Assembly (NCBI GenBank): GCA_003670925.1
Contig: QWQG01000186.1
Location: 1-64,000, forward strand
DNA length: 64,000 nt
Direction: 5' to 3'
Source: Planctomycetota bacterium
GTDB taxonomy: Bacteria > Planctomycetota > Planctomycetia > Planctomycetales > Planctomycetaceae
Position 1 is the stretch's first letter, and each line of letters starts with the position of its first letter. The translations under genes were made by a program, and so were the position numbers. This document shows, one piece after another, positions 54,479-63,188 of this stretch. Below the pieces are notes generated by a model, which was not told where the DNA came from, did no database searches, and was given only the letters and a program-made list of their open reading frames with translations.

Positions 54479-55954
54479 ATGTCGTTTGCAGGTACATCTC
54501 GAGGCTCGGGGCGTCAAAAACTTGTAAAGACACGCATCATTGCCACCGTCGGTCCAGCCAGCGAATCTGTTGAAATCCTGCGCGAATTGGTGCTCAATGG
54601 TGTCGATATTTTTCGGCTCAACTTCGCGCACAGCGAGTACGCATGGCTCTCAGACTTAGTCCGCAGGATTCGTCAAGTTTCGGCAGAACTAGATTGCCCC
54701 ATCGGGATCCTCGCCGATCTTTCCGGGCCGAAGATTCGACTGGGTGAAATTCGCGGTGGCGACGTGTACTGCGATGCCGGCGCGGTATTCCGCTTTATTC
54801 GTGGGCTAACTTCGGAAGAACCAACCGATCTGACATGCACTTATGAACCACTGATCGATGACGTCCAACTTGGCGACCGAATCCTCTTGGCCGATGGCAC
54901 CGTCGCAATGGTAGTGCTGGAAAAAGATGCTGCAGCCGCATGGTTGCGCTGCCAAGTGATTCAGCCTGGAAGAATCCGCAGTCGACAGGGCGTCAATTTA
55001 CCCGGCGTGGCACTGAGCACACCGAGCGTTACGATGAAAGATCGGCGAGACCTCGAATGGGCATTACAACATCATATCGACTTTATTGGGCTGAGTTTTG
55101 TGCGTCGAGCCGCAGATATCATAGAACTGAAGCAACTGATCGAAGGACATCGCCCTAAGGTCATACCGCTGATTGTGGCTAAAATCGAAAAGACTGAAGC
55201 TGTTGCAGACCTTGATAACATTCTCAGCGTAACGGATGCCGTCATGGTGGCGCGGGGAGATTTGGGCGTTGAAGCAGACATCTGCCGCGTGCCAATTCTG
55301 CAGAAGCAAATCATTCGCCGCTGCAATGAATTGCGCATTCCCGTCATCACGGCAACTCAAATGCTGGACAGTATGCAGACGAATGACCTGCCGACACGAG
55401 CCGAAGTGACCGACGTCGCTAACGCCGTGATCGATGGCACGGATGCGGTCATGTTGTCTGGAGAGACCGCCATCGGTCATCATCCGGTGCAGGTTGTGCG
55501 GATGATGGATCGGATCGCGGCTGAAGCTGAGCCCTTGGTTCATGCTGCCAGCCTGAACGAACTCCGCGATGACGAGTCCCGCCGCGCGCGACCAATTACG
55601 GAGGCTGTGACGCGTGGTGCAATTGCCGCGGCCGAATATCTTCAGGCTGACCTGATTGTGGTTGCCACTGTCACAGGACGAACAGCATTGGCACTGTCGA
55701 GATTGCGTGGACGTGTGCCCGTGCTGGCATTTACGGAGCGTGAAGAAGTCGCGCGACGAATGTGTCTTTACTGGGGTGTAACGCCGATTCTCAGTCGCGT
55801 CGTGCAGCAGTCAGCTGACACACTGCTCGCATTCGTCCTGAAATGGGGCGAACGCCAACAGTTGCTCACATCCGGCAGCAAAGTCATCGTCGTCGGCCAT
55901 ACCAACTGGCTAGGCGAAACGCATGACCTGATGATGGTGCACGTTGTGCCATAG
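54479..55954 (+). CDS. pyk: pyruvate kinase
   Basis: This 491-residue protein makes pyruvate and ATP from phosphoenolpyruvate and ADP. Motifs include TRIIATVGPASES, LNFAHSEYAWL, GILADLSGPKIRLGE, IVAKIEKTEAV (active-site Lys), AVMVARGDLGVE and ITATQMLDSMQTN, then a C-terminal domain of about 120 residues. The frame is open upstream to 54278 but ATG 54479, with AAAGGA about 9 bp before it, gives the normal start (MSFAGTSRGSG). It is 25 bp after the small HicB-like gene. Confidence 0.94.
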   Translation: MSFAGTSRGSGRQKLVKTRIIATVGPASESVEILRELVLNGVDIFRLNFAHSEYAWLSDLVRRIRQVSAELDCPIGILADLSGPKIRLGEIRGGDVYCDAGAVFRFIRGLTSEEPTDLTCTYEPLIDDVQLGDRILLADGTVAMVVLEKDAAAAWLRCQVIQPGRIRSRQGVNLPGVALSTPSVTMKDRRDLEWALQHHIDFIGLSFVRRAADIIELKQLIEGHRPKVIPLIVAKIEKTEAVADLDNILSVTDAVMVARGDLGVEADICRVPILQKQIIRRCNELRIPVITATQMLDSMQTNDLPTRAEVTDVANAVIDGTDAVMLSGETAIGHHPVQVVRMMDRIAAEAEPLVHAASLNELRDDESRRARPITEAVTRGAIAAAEYLQADLIVVATVTGRTALALSRLRGRVPVLAFTEREEVARRMCLYWGVTPILSRVVQQSADTLLAFVLKWGERQQLLTSGSKVIVVGHTNWLGETHDLMMVHVVP

Positions 55955-56205
55955 TCCGTGGGGAAGCAAAGTGCTGTGCAGAAGTGGCGACTTGTCGCGG
56001 CCGTCTCCTGACTACTGCCAGACGCCACATCAAGGGACTTAGGCCGCTCACCCGCCTCATCAGCGTTTGGCTGCGTCTCGTGCCGATCTTCAAGAAGCTG
56101 GCATCAAGCAGCTCGAAACCTGCCGAAAACCCGCACTTCCCGGCAAGTTCACGTTACAATGGCAGGAATTGGAGTTGTTTAATTGTCGGGCAAGGTGCAT
56201 GAATT

Positions 56206-57240
56206 ATGTTTGCGGATCGAGTCATTCTGTATTGTCGCGCTGGTGATGGCGGCAATGGTTGCAGCAGCTTTCGGAAGGAAATCTTTGTTCCTCGCGGTGG
56301 TCCGGATGGCGGCGACGGTGGCGATGGCGGCGACATTATTCTTCAGGCGGATAATAATAAAGGCTCTCTGGGCAATCTTGTCGGGCATCGACACTGGAAT
56401 TCTGATCGTGGTCAGCACGGGAGTGGTGCACTCTGCACCGGACGTTGCGGCAAGCCTACGGTAATTCTAGTTCCACCGGGAACGTTGATTACAGACCTCA
56501 AACACGGGCACTTATTAAAGGACCTGCAACGTCACGGCGAGAGTGTGGTGATTGCCAAAGGCGGGCGAGGCGGACGGGGCAACAAGCGTTTTGCGACTCC
56601 CTTGAATCGGGCTCCACGAGAATCCGAAGAAGGTCATCCGGGCGAGTATCGTGAGATCTCGCTGGACCTCAAGATGATCGCTGACGTCGGGCTGATTGGA
56701 AAACCAAACGCCGGGAAATCTACGTTGCTGAGTCGCGTCTCACGGGCAACACCCGAGATTGCTGATTATCCTTTCACCACAAAGTATCCGAATCTTGGGG
56801 TCGTGAATGTCGGCTATGACTATGAGTTTGTGCTGGCCGATATTCCGGGATTGATCGAGGGAGCTCATGCCGGCGTTGGTCTGGGGCACGACTTTTTGCG
56901 ACATGTCGAAAGGACGCGACTGCTAGTGCATCTTGTCGAACCTTCCCCCATGGATCAAACGGATCCGCTCGATAACTATGCTCAAATCCGCGAAGAATTG
57001 CGTTTGTATGATCCGAAACTTGCCGAGCGGCCAGAGATCATCTGCGTCACAAAGGCAGAGCTGACGGATGCGGCAACTTGTGCTGAGTTATTGCGGGAAG
57101 TCACCGGCAAAGAGGTGTTTTTAATTTCTGCTGTCACGGGTAAGGGACTTCCGGAGCTAACACGACTGATCATTCAACGTTTGGCGAAACTGATACCTGA
57201 GGCTCCAACGGTACCAGCAGAACCTGAGGTTGCGACTTAA
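56206..57240 (+). CDS. obgE: GTPase Obg
   Basis: The 344-residue GTPase has the Gly-rich Obg fold (GDGGNGCSSFRKEIFVPRGG, GDGGDGGD, KGGRGGRGNKRF), G1 GKPNAGKST, G3 DIPGLIEGAHAGVGLG, G4-like VTKAEL and G5 SAVTGKG. It links ribosome assembly to growth and stress. The C-terminal OCT domain of longer Obg proteins is absent, as in many Obg orthologues. The start ATG is at 56206; the upstream 250-bp gap contains no gene. Confidence 0.93.
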   Translation: MFADRVILYCRAGDGGNGCSSFRKEIFVPRGGPDGGDGGDGGDIILQADNNKGSLGNLVGHRHWNSDRGQHGSGALCTGRCGKPTVILVPPGTLITDLKHGHLLKDLQRHGESVVIAKGGRGGRGNKRFATPLNRAPRESEEGHPGEYREISLDLKMIADVGLIGKPNAGKSTLLSRVSRATPEIADYPFTTKYPNLGVVNVGYDYEFVLADIPGLIEGAHAGVGLGHDFLRHVERTRLLVHLVEPSPMDQTDPLDNYAQIREELRLYDPKLAERPEIICVTKAELTDAATCAELLREVTGKEVFLISAVTGKGLPELTRLIIQRLAKLIPEAPTVPAEPEVAT

Positions 57241-57431
57241 TGCATGACGGTGCTGCGCTCATAATTTGCATCGGTGTGGCTTGTTGAAGAACCGGTTCGC
57301 TCTCTGTGGTCTTGATGCGAAGGCATAGGCAGAAACTTTTAACTGCGGCAAGGGGTACACAAAATTTTTGCCCCCTCCCCCCCCGAATAAATCAATACCG
57401 TCTCTATCCATTTAGTTCAAAGAGGAACTCT

Positions 57432-58385
57432 ATGAAAGTGCTGCTCGCGAATCCTCGCGGTTTTTGTGCGGGGGTGAATATGGCGATAGAATGTTTGGAC
57501 GAAGCCATTCGGCGCGTCGGTGCTGGGATCTACGTTTACCACGAAATCGTCCACAATAAGTACGTCGTTGATCGTTTCACGAAGCAGGGCGTAAATTTCG
57601 TCAACTCACTTGACGAAGTACCTCTTGGCGGAATTCTGCTGTTCAGCGCTCATGGCGTTTCTCCGGAAATTCGCAGGATCGCTCGCGAACGCAAACTTCA
57701 AACCGTGGATGCCACATGTCCGCTGGTGACGAAAGTGCATCTGGAAGCCATTCGTTATGCGAATCAGGGTTTCAATATTTTGCTCATTGGACACGAAGGT
57801 CACGACGAAGTGATCGGTACCATGGGCGAAGCGCCGGAGAGCATTACGCTCGTAGAAACGCCCGAGGACGTAGGGCGACTGCCTTTTACGGGCACAGAAA
57901 AACTGGCCTATCTGACTCAGACGACGCTGAGTGTGGACGAAGCCACAACTGTCATTAACGCGATTCGGAGTCGTTACCCACAGATTGAATCGCCAAAAAA
58001 GGAAGATATCTGTTACGCCACAACTAATCGCCAAGATGCCGTCAAGGCTCTTGTCGCATTAGCGGATGTCCTCATTGTGTTGGGAAGTCAGAACAGTTCC
58101 AATAGTCGGCGTCTGATGGAAATTGGTGCAAGTCGGGGAATTCGCTCGTATCTGATCGATGGAGCCAGTGAACTCCAACGTGCTTGGTTCGCAGAAGCTG
58201 AGACTGTGGTCGTCACTGCCGGCGCCAGTGCCCCGGAAGTGGTGGTCGAGGAGTGTATCCAGTACCTAAAGTTGAATTTTTCCGCTGAGGTTTCGGAAGA
58301 AACGCTTCGGGAAGAGCATGTGCATTTTGCCACTCCGCGTGAACTCTTGACGCTCAAACCAATTACGGAGAGTTCTCAGGGCTGA
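57432..58385 (+). CDS. ispH: 4-hydroxy-3-methylbut-2-enyl diphosphate reductase
   Basis: The 317-residue protein catalyses the last step of the MEP pathway, yielding IPP and DMAPP. Three cluster cysteines are visible: Cys12 (RGFCAGVNMAI), the TCPLVTKVH block and the ICYATTNRQ block. Further family motifs include IVHNKYVV, FSAHGVSP and GHEGHDEVIGTMGE. GAGG lies 6 bp before ATG 57432, which settles the start; the frame is open upstream to 57306. A C-rich run (57368-57381) lies in the upstream spacer. Confidence 0.95.
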   Translation: MKVLLANPRGFCAGVNMAIECLDEAIRRVGAGIYVYHEIVHNKYVVDRFTKQGVNFVNSLDEVPLGGILLFSAHGVSPEIRRIARERKLQTVDATCPLVTKVHLEAIRYANQGFNILLIGHEGHDEVIGTMGEAPESITLVETPEDVGRLPFTGTEKLAYLTQTTLSVDEATTVINAIRSRYPQIESPKKEDICYATTNRQDAVKALVALADVLIVLGSQNSSNSRRLMEIGASRGIRSYLIDGASELQRAWFAEAETVVVTAGASAPEVVVEECIQYLKLNFSAEVSEETLREEHVHFATPRELLTLKPITESSQG

Positions 58386-58418
58386 CAGAACACAGGCTTG
58401 AGTTGCGGCGGGGCTTGA

Positions 58419-60194
58419 GTGTTGAACCCCGATGCTGTGAAATGTCAGGCTCCTGCATATTTCGCTGTTTCAGAATGTCCTACTGTGTTTCGAGCATCAC
58501 TGCTGGTAATCAATGGGCCCAATCGCGGGACTCGTTACGAAATCGAGTCTGACAAGGACATCGTGATCGGGCGCAGTGTAGGTTGTAATCTACGACTTGA
58601 CGACAGTGAAATCTCGCGTCAGCACGCCAAGATTTTTCACAGCGGTGAAGATTTTGTGCTCCGGGATCTGAGCAGCGCGAATGGGACGCGGGTCAATGGC
58701 CATGTCCTGACAGAGCGAGTTCTCTGCAATGGAGATAACCTGCAGTTTGGTTCCAGCGTGCTCTTGTTTCAGATGGCCGAACTGGATCAGCCACCGGTCG
58801 CATCCATCGACCAAATTCATTTTGTTGATGATTCGCGGTCGATGCACGCATCAGCGATCGTGCAGAGCGTCGAAGTTGAAGAGGCTCCTGCCACGGTTGC
58901 GGAAGTTAATCGTAAGCACGGTCTGGAACTACTCTATCATGTCGCCGAGGAATTGGTGACACCTGTACGTTCACTGGATGATGTGCTGCAACGCATTCTG
59001 AATTTAGCAATGCAGGCTATTGACGCAGATCGCGGCTGCGTATTATTGAAAGATCCGGTTGGTGTCGACCTGACTGCCATCGCCATTGCGCGACGCGGTG
59101 GGAGTCAATCTGAGTCCACCCAAATGCCCGTGTCACGTTCAATCACAGATTACGTCCTGCGGCATGGAACAGCCGTGCGCACCTCAGATGCAGGCCAAGA
59201 TGAGCGATTTCATTCAGGAAAAAGCATCGTCACATCGGGTATCCGCGAAGCCATTTGTGCGCCGATGCGTGGCCGTTCTGATTTGCTGGGTGTGCTGTAT
59301 CTGGACACCACGACGCCGGTCGATCAGGCGATGAACAGCGGCATAAGTTCCCGTATGACTGACGAACATCTACGGACGATTGTGACGGTGGCGCGTCAGG
59401 CCGCATTGGCAATTGAATCGCGGCAATTTCAGGACGCGATGCTCAAGGCTGAACGCTTTGCTGCGATGGGCCAGACCATCACCGTACTCAGTCATCATAT
59501 CAAGAATATTCTGCAAGGGGTTCGCGGCGGCAGTTATCTAATTCGCATGGGTTTGGATGAACACAAGGACGAATTGATTCGCCAAGGCTGGGGAATTGTC
59601 GAACGCAATCAGACGCGGATTTACGACCTTGTGATGGACATGCTCAATTATAGCAAAGATCGAGTTCCCGCACTGAAACTGGCGGATGTGAATACTGTGG
59701 TCAGCGACGTGATCGAACTTGCCGCAACCCGCGCCACCGAATGTGGTGTCAAGCTAGAATTTCGTCGCGGCGACGATGTGTCGCTGGCGATGTTCGACGT
59801 AGAAGGAATTCACCGCGCAGTCTTAAATATCGTCTCAAACGCCATTGATGCTGTTGAAAGTGTTGAGAACGGGGCGGTGGTCGTGCAAACCGGCTACGAT
59901 AAAGGGGCAGATATGCTGCTGGTAGCCGTAAGCGACAACGGTGCGGGGATTCCTGAAGATCAGCGCGCAGCCATCTTTAATGTGTTCGAGTCATCAAAGG
60001 GTTCTCGCGGAACGGGTATCGGCCTTCCGGTGAGTCGTAAAATTTTGCGCGAGCACGGTGGTCGTGTCCGTGTTGAAGGTGGTCCCGGACAAGGCACACG
60101 ATTTGTTCTCAGCTGGCCGCGCGGCAATGCGACGATTCCGGACATCAGTCGACTTCTTCAATCAGACGATCCCGGCGTAAGGGATCTGCGTTGA
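58419..60194 (+). CDS. FHA-GAF histidine kinase
   Basis: The 591-residue protein has an FHA domain (about 25-115: IGRSVGCNLRLDDSEISRQHAKI, LRDLSSANGTRVNG), a GAF domain (about 165-325), a dimerisation helix with the phospho-acceptor in VLSHHIKNILQGV (near residue 360), and an ATPase domain (NAIDAVESVENGAVVVQ, DNGAGIPEDQ, GTGIGLPVSRKILREHGG). The FHA domain should bind phospho-Thr, linking Ser/Thr kinase signalling to a two-component output. No response regulator lies next to it. The start is a GTG at 58419; a GGGG lies about 6 bp before. A GTG at 58485 would remove the first 22 residues. Confidence 0.87.
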   Translation: MLNPDAVKCQAPAYFAVSECPTVFRASLLVINGPNRGTRYEIESDKDIVIGRSVGCNLRLDDSEISRQHAKIFHSGEDFVLRDLSSANGTRVNGHVLTERVLCNGDNLQFGSSVLLFQMAELDQPPVASIDQIHFVDDSRSMHASAIVQSVEVEEAPATVAEVNRKHGLELLYHVAEELVTPVRSLDDVLQRILNLAMQAIDADRGCVLLKDPVGVDLTAIAIARRGGSQSESTQMPVSRSITDYVLRHGTAVRTSDAGQDERFHSGKSIVTSGIREAICAPMRGRSDLLGVLYLDTTTPVDQAMNSGISSRMTDEHLRTIVTVARQAALAIESRQFQDAMLKAERFAAMGQTITVLSHHIKNILQGVRGGSYLIRMGLDEHKDELIRQGWGIVERNQTRIYDLVMDMLNYSKDRVPALKLADVNTVVSDVIELAATRATECGVKLEFRRGDDVSLAMFDVEGIHRAVLNIVSNAIDAVESVENGAVVVQTGYDKGADMLLVAVSDNGAGIPEDQRAAIFNVFESSKGSRGTGIGLPVSRKILREHGGRVRVEGGPGQGTRFVLSWPRGNATIPDISRLLQSDDPGVRDLR

Positions 60195-60248
60195 TCGCGA
60201 CGCCTCTTTGGAATTAACGTTTTCAACTGAAAGCAGTCCCTCAACATC

Positions 60249-61055
60249 ATGCCACAGTTCAAAAAACATCGCATATCGAAGAACGACAATGTTAAGCTGA
60301 ATCGGACAGAGACTGACGGGCAGAAGTTAAAAAAAGACCGAGATAGGTGTGAGGTATTGTTCCAGGCACTTCGGAGTGAGCTGATTACGCTCCAAGCTCA
60401 ACTTTATGCAGAACGCAAACAGAAATTGTTGATCGTGTTTCAGGCAATGGACGCTGCAGGAAAGGACGGCACAATCCGTTCGGTCTTTGAAGGAGCCAAT
60501 CCACAAGGTGTGGTTGTGACATCTTTCAAACGTCCGTCTGAAGATGAACTAGCTCACGATTTTCTGTGGCGGGTTCATAAATCCGTGCCACCGAAAGGCA
60601 TGCTTGGCGTCTTCAATCGTTCACATTACGAAGACGTGCTGGTGGTCCGAGTTCACGATCTTGTACCGGAATCGGTTTGGCGACCACGGTACGAAATGAT
60701 CAATGATTTTGAAAAGATGCTGACCGCTTCAGGCACCCGCATCATCAAGTTTTTTCTCCACATTTCAAAAAATGAACAGCAGCGGAGATTCCAAGAACGG
60801 ATTGATGACCCGTCTAAACGTTGGAAGTTCGATCCAGCAGATCTCGAAAAACGAAAACTCTGGGACGGTTATGAGCGGGCGTTTGAAGAGATGTTTGACA
60901 AATGCGCCACGCGCAAATGTCCATGGTACATCGTACCCTCCGACCAAAACTGGTATCGCGATCTCGTTGTGACAAGTGTGATCGTCGAAACGCTCAAAGA
61001 CATGAACCCGCAATACCCAAGCTCTGCGGACGTGACGGGTGTGGTAGTCGAATAG
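60249..61055 (+). CDS. ppk2: polyphosphate kinase 2 family protein
   Basis: The 268-residue protein transfers phosphate from polyphosphate to nucleotides (PPK2). Visible motifs are Walker A-type FQAMDAAGKDGTIRSV, NPQGVVVTSFKRPSEDE, the NRSHYEDVLVVRVH block, and KKFLHISKNEQQRRFQERIDDPSKRWKF with a following lid region. The sequence style fits class III PPK2, which can act on AMP or ADP, but the substrate specificity is not readable. It follows the FHA-GAF kinase gene by 54 bp on the same strand. Confidence 0.9.
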   Translation: MPQFKKHRISKNDNVKLNRTETDGQKLKKDRDRCEVLFQALRSELITLQAQLYAERKQKLLIVFQAMDAAGKDGTIRSVFEGANPQGVVVTSFKRPSEDELAHDFLWRVHKSVPPKGMLGVFNRSHYEDVLVVRVHDLVPESVWRPRYEMINDFEKMLTASGTRIIKFFLHISKNEQQRRFQERIDDPSKRWKFDPADLEKRKLWDGYERAFEEMFDKCATRKCPWYIVPSDQNWYRDLVVTSVIVETLKDMNPQYPSSADVTGVVVE

Positions 61056-61099
61056 CAACTTTAGAGTTGCACAATCCATGGAACGCACGCAACCGTGCG
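61055..61099. terminator. two hairpins between convergent genes
   Basis: gcaact/agttgc (61055-61060 and 61065-61070, 4-nt loop) and cgcacg/cgtgcg (61084-61089 and 61094-61099, 4-nt loop) lie just after the ppk2 stop and before the convergent cyclase-fold gene. They may serve as a bidirectional stop, but neither is followed by a T-run on the plus strand. Confidence 0.4.
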
Positions 61100-61109
61100 G
61101 CACATGGCT

Positions 61110-62852
61110 TCAATGCAAAACAATAGCCCGTCCCGGGCTAGCATGGCAATCGCGAATCCGGGTGGGGGCGAACAAGAAATAGGCGTCCTTGGGGACGCTC
61201 CCTAAATTATACAGAAATTCCACTCCGACCATGTCGTGGCCACCGAGAGTCCAGTAGGTCATCAAAGCCTGCCGTGGATCAACTCCACCCAAATCAGGTG
61301 CATCAGTGCCGATACAGCGGACACCTTTGAGATGCAGATAGTTGATCGCGTCTGGGCTGAGGGCAGGCCAGCCTTCGGATTTTCCTGTGAGTGGATCCAG
61401 CCAGACACCTTTGTCATCCGGCGTTGGTTTGAAGTGTTGATCAAGATGTCCGGTATGGAACAGTATAATTTGGTCACGTTCGTATGCCCCATGCGCCGTT
61501 TCATCAGCTATTAGCAAATCGACGGTAATTTCAGGTGACGCTGGCCATGCCGATTTCTGCGTCGTGCCGACAAGACTGCGAACATCGACCACTCGAGCAT
61601 CGCCGCAGGTCCAGTCGAGCGGCACTTTGTCGGTTGTGCGAGAACTCAATCCCCGCCTGCCGTATTTGGATTCATACTCCGCCAGCCAACCTCGAACTTC
61701 CGGGGAATATTCGACCGCAGCACCTTCCGGCGGAAGAGCAAAGGCAGGCGACACTAAATGAGTGCCTGCCGTCGCATCCATCAGATGTGTGTGGTGCCAC
61801 ATATCAAGGTCAGGTGAGTACAGAAAATCGACTTTCAAATAGACTTGGCGGTGACGCCCTGCGAGCCGACCTGGATTTGTGACGGGAAGATTCATTGCCA
61901 GCGTCGGCGACAAGTCGATGGCACGCTTCTGACGTGTGGACGCAATCAGTCTTGCCGGAAGATCACCCCCGACAACAGCAAAGGCTCGTGTTTCAGAATA
62001 CGGACCATTTGCATGTTTTGGACCAAGCATGCAATAAAACGCCCCCGTCGCAGGCAGTTGGCCAAGATTCGTTGCTGCCTCAGTCCAGATCATTCCATGC
62101 CGTAGGCCAGCATAGTGCGTGGGCTCAGCGAGATTTGGCATCGGCCCCATGCTCGCGCTGTCAGTGCCAAGTGTCATCACGCCGCGGGTTGCGAGGAATT
62201 CCATGGTCTCTGGATTTGGATCCGGATAGCCGGGTGATTTACGATCCACGACATCGGCGATATATCGCTGCCCCTCCGGAAAAGGGCGATAGTAAGTGTC
62301 GGAATAATCGCTCCGAAACAGCACGACGTCACCTAATCTCAACTTACGATGCTGCTGCTCAAATCCTTCAATGTGGGATGGCAGAACAAGTGGACTCACT
62401 CCGTTTGGAGCCTTATCAAGCAAATCACGAACATCGATAATACAGGCTTCACCACCAAACTGCCATGCTTCAATTTTGTCTGTATAAGCAAGACCGAATG
62501 GACCGGATTTCTCCCGATTTAGGTCCGGACGCATCACCGAATGAGGCGGCACATCGAGTTGCGTTCCCGTATTTCCGTCGATCAAGAGTACGTCAATATT
62601 GTAGGCACTGTCCGCCCCAATCGCCTGTTCGTGGATCAATTGAAAACGCGGAAACGGATACGTCGGCCACGTCGCAGGGTATTCCGACGCGATCAGCAGC
62701 GAGCAATCCACGAACCGCGTTGTCGCTTCTCCCGTTTCTTGAGCAGTCAGAGAGTCGCCGACAACGCAACAGGCAATGAGCAAAAAACTAATGTGCACAG
62801 CCTCAATCGCTGTTCGATGCCGCATCCTGCTGGAACGCCGAAAGTCTATCAT
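61110..62852 (-). CDS. exported protein with two cyclase-fold domains
   Basis: The 580-residue product has a signal peptide (HISFLLIACCVVGDSLTA) and two consecutive cyclase (kynurenine-formamidase-like) domains, each showing VDxSLLI-type starts, RLGDVVLFRSDYSD / RDQIILFHTGHLDQHF and GTDSASMG / GTDAPDLGG. The metal-binding motif HxGTHxDxPxH reads NTGTQLDVPPH in the first domain and TAGTHLVSPAF in the second, so both lack some of the expected ligands. The start is ATG 62852 with AGGGG 7 bp upstream; the frame is open to 62957. It is convergent with ppk2. The substrate is unknown. Confidence 0.78.
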   Translation of the reverse strand: MIDFRRSSRMRHRTAIEAVHISFLLIACCVVGDSLTAQETGEATTRFVDCSLLIASEYPATWPTYPFPRFQLIHEQAIGADSAYNIDVLLIDGNTGTQLDVPPHSVMRPDLNREKSGPFGLAYTDKIEAWQFGGEACIIDVRDLLDKAPNGVSPLVLPSHIEGFEQQHRKLRLGDVVLFRSDYSDTYYRPFPEGQRYIADVVDRKSPGYPDPNPETMEFLATRGVMTLGTDSASMGPMPNLAEPTHYAGLRHGMIWTEAATNLGQLPATGAFYCMLGPKHANGPYSETRAFAVVGGDLPARLIASTRQKRAIDLSPTLAMNLPVTNPGRLAGRHRQVYLKVDFLYSPDLDMWHHTHLMDATAGTHLVSPAFALPPEGAAVEYSPEVRGWLAEYESKYGRRGLSSRTTDKVPLDWTCGDARVVDVRSLVGTTQKSAWPASPEITVDLLIADETAHGAYERDQIILFHTGHLDQHFKPTPDDKGVWLDPLTGKSEGWPALSPDAINYLHLKGVRCIGTDAPDLGGVDPRQALMTYWTLGGHDMVGVEFLYNLGSVPKDAYFLFAPTRIRDCHASPGRAIVLH

Positions 62853-63188
62853 GGCTGTACCCCTGCTTTTGAAGTGAACCCAAAGCGTAGATTGCAACCG
62901 ATGCGAAGCAGACTGTCCAGCGACTTCAAGAGTCGAGACTGCTCTCACAGAGCGCACATCAGCAATTCCGTCGCTCTTTCACAAAATAAGCTCTGCCAAT
63001 CCGACGCGTGAATACAACGACCACATGCATTTCCCGTCAAGCTTTGATGTACGACAGGAATTCCTGGCCGTCATGCAATCGATGCGGACCCCCGACATGC
63101 CTAGACATCCGTTTTACGGAACGCTGAGCAAGTGTTCATTTTGTAAACAACGGCGACGAATTACAGCAAGCGCAAGCAGCCACATTGT
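62853..63188. other. 336-bp intergenic region
   Basis: This lies between the 3' end of the CCA-adding-type gene and the start of the cyclase-fold gene, both on the minus strand. Apart from the ribosome-binding sequence of the latter at 62860-62864, I recognise nothing. Confidence 0.35.
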
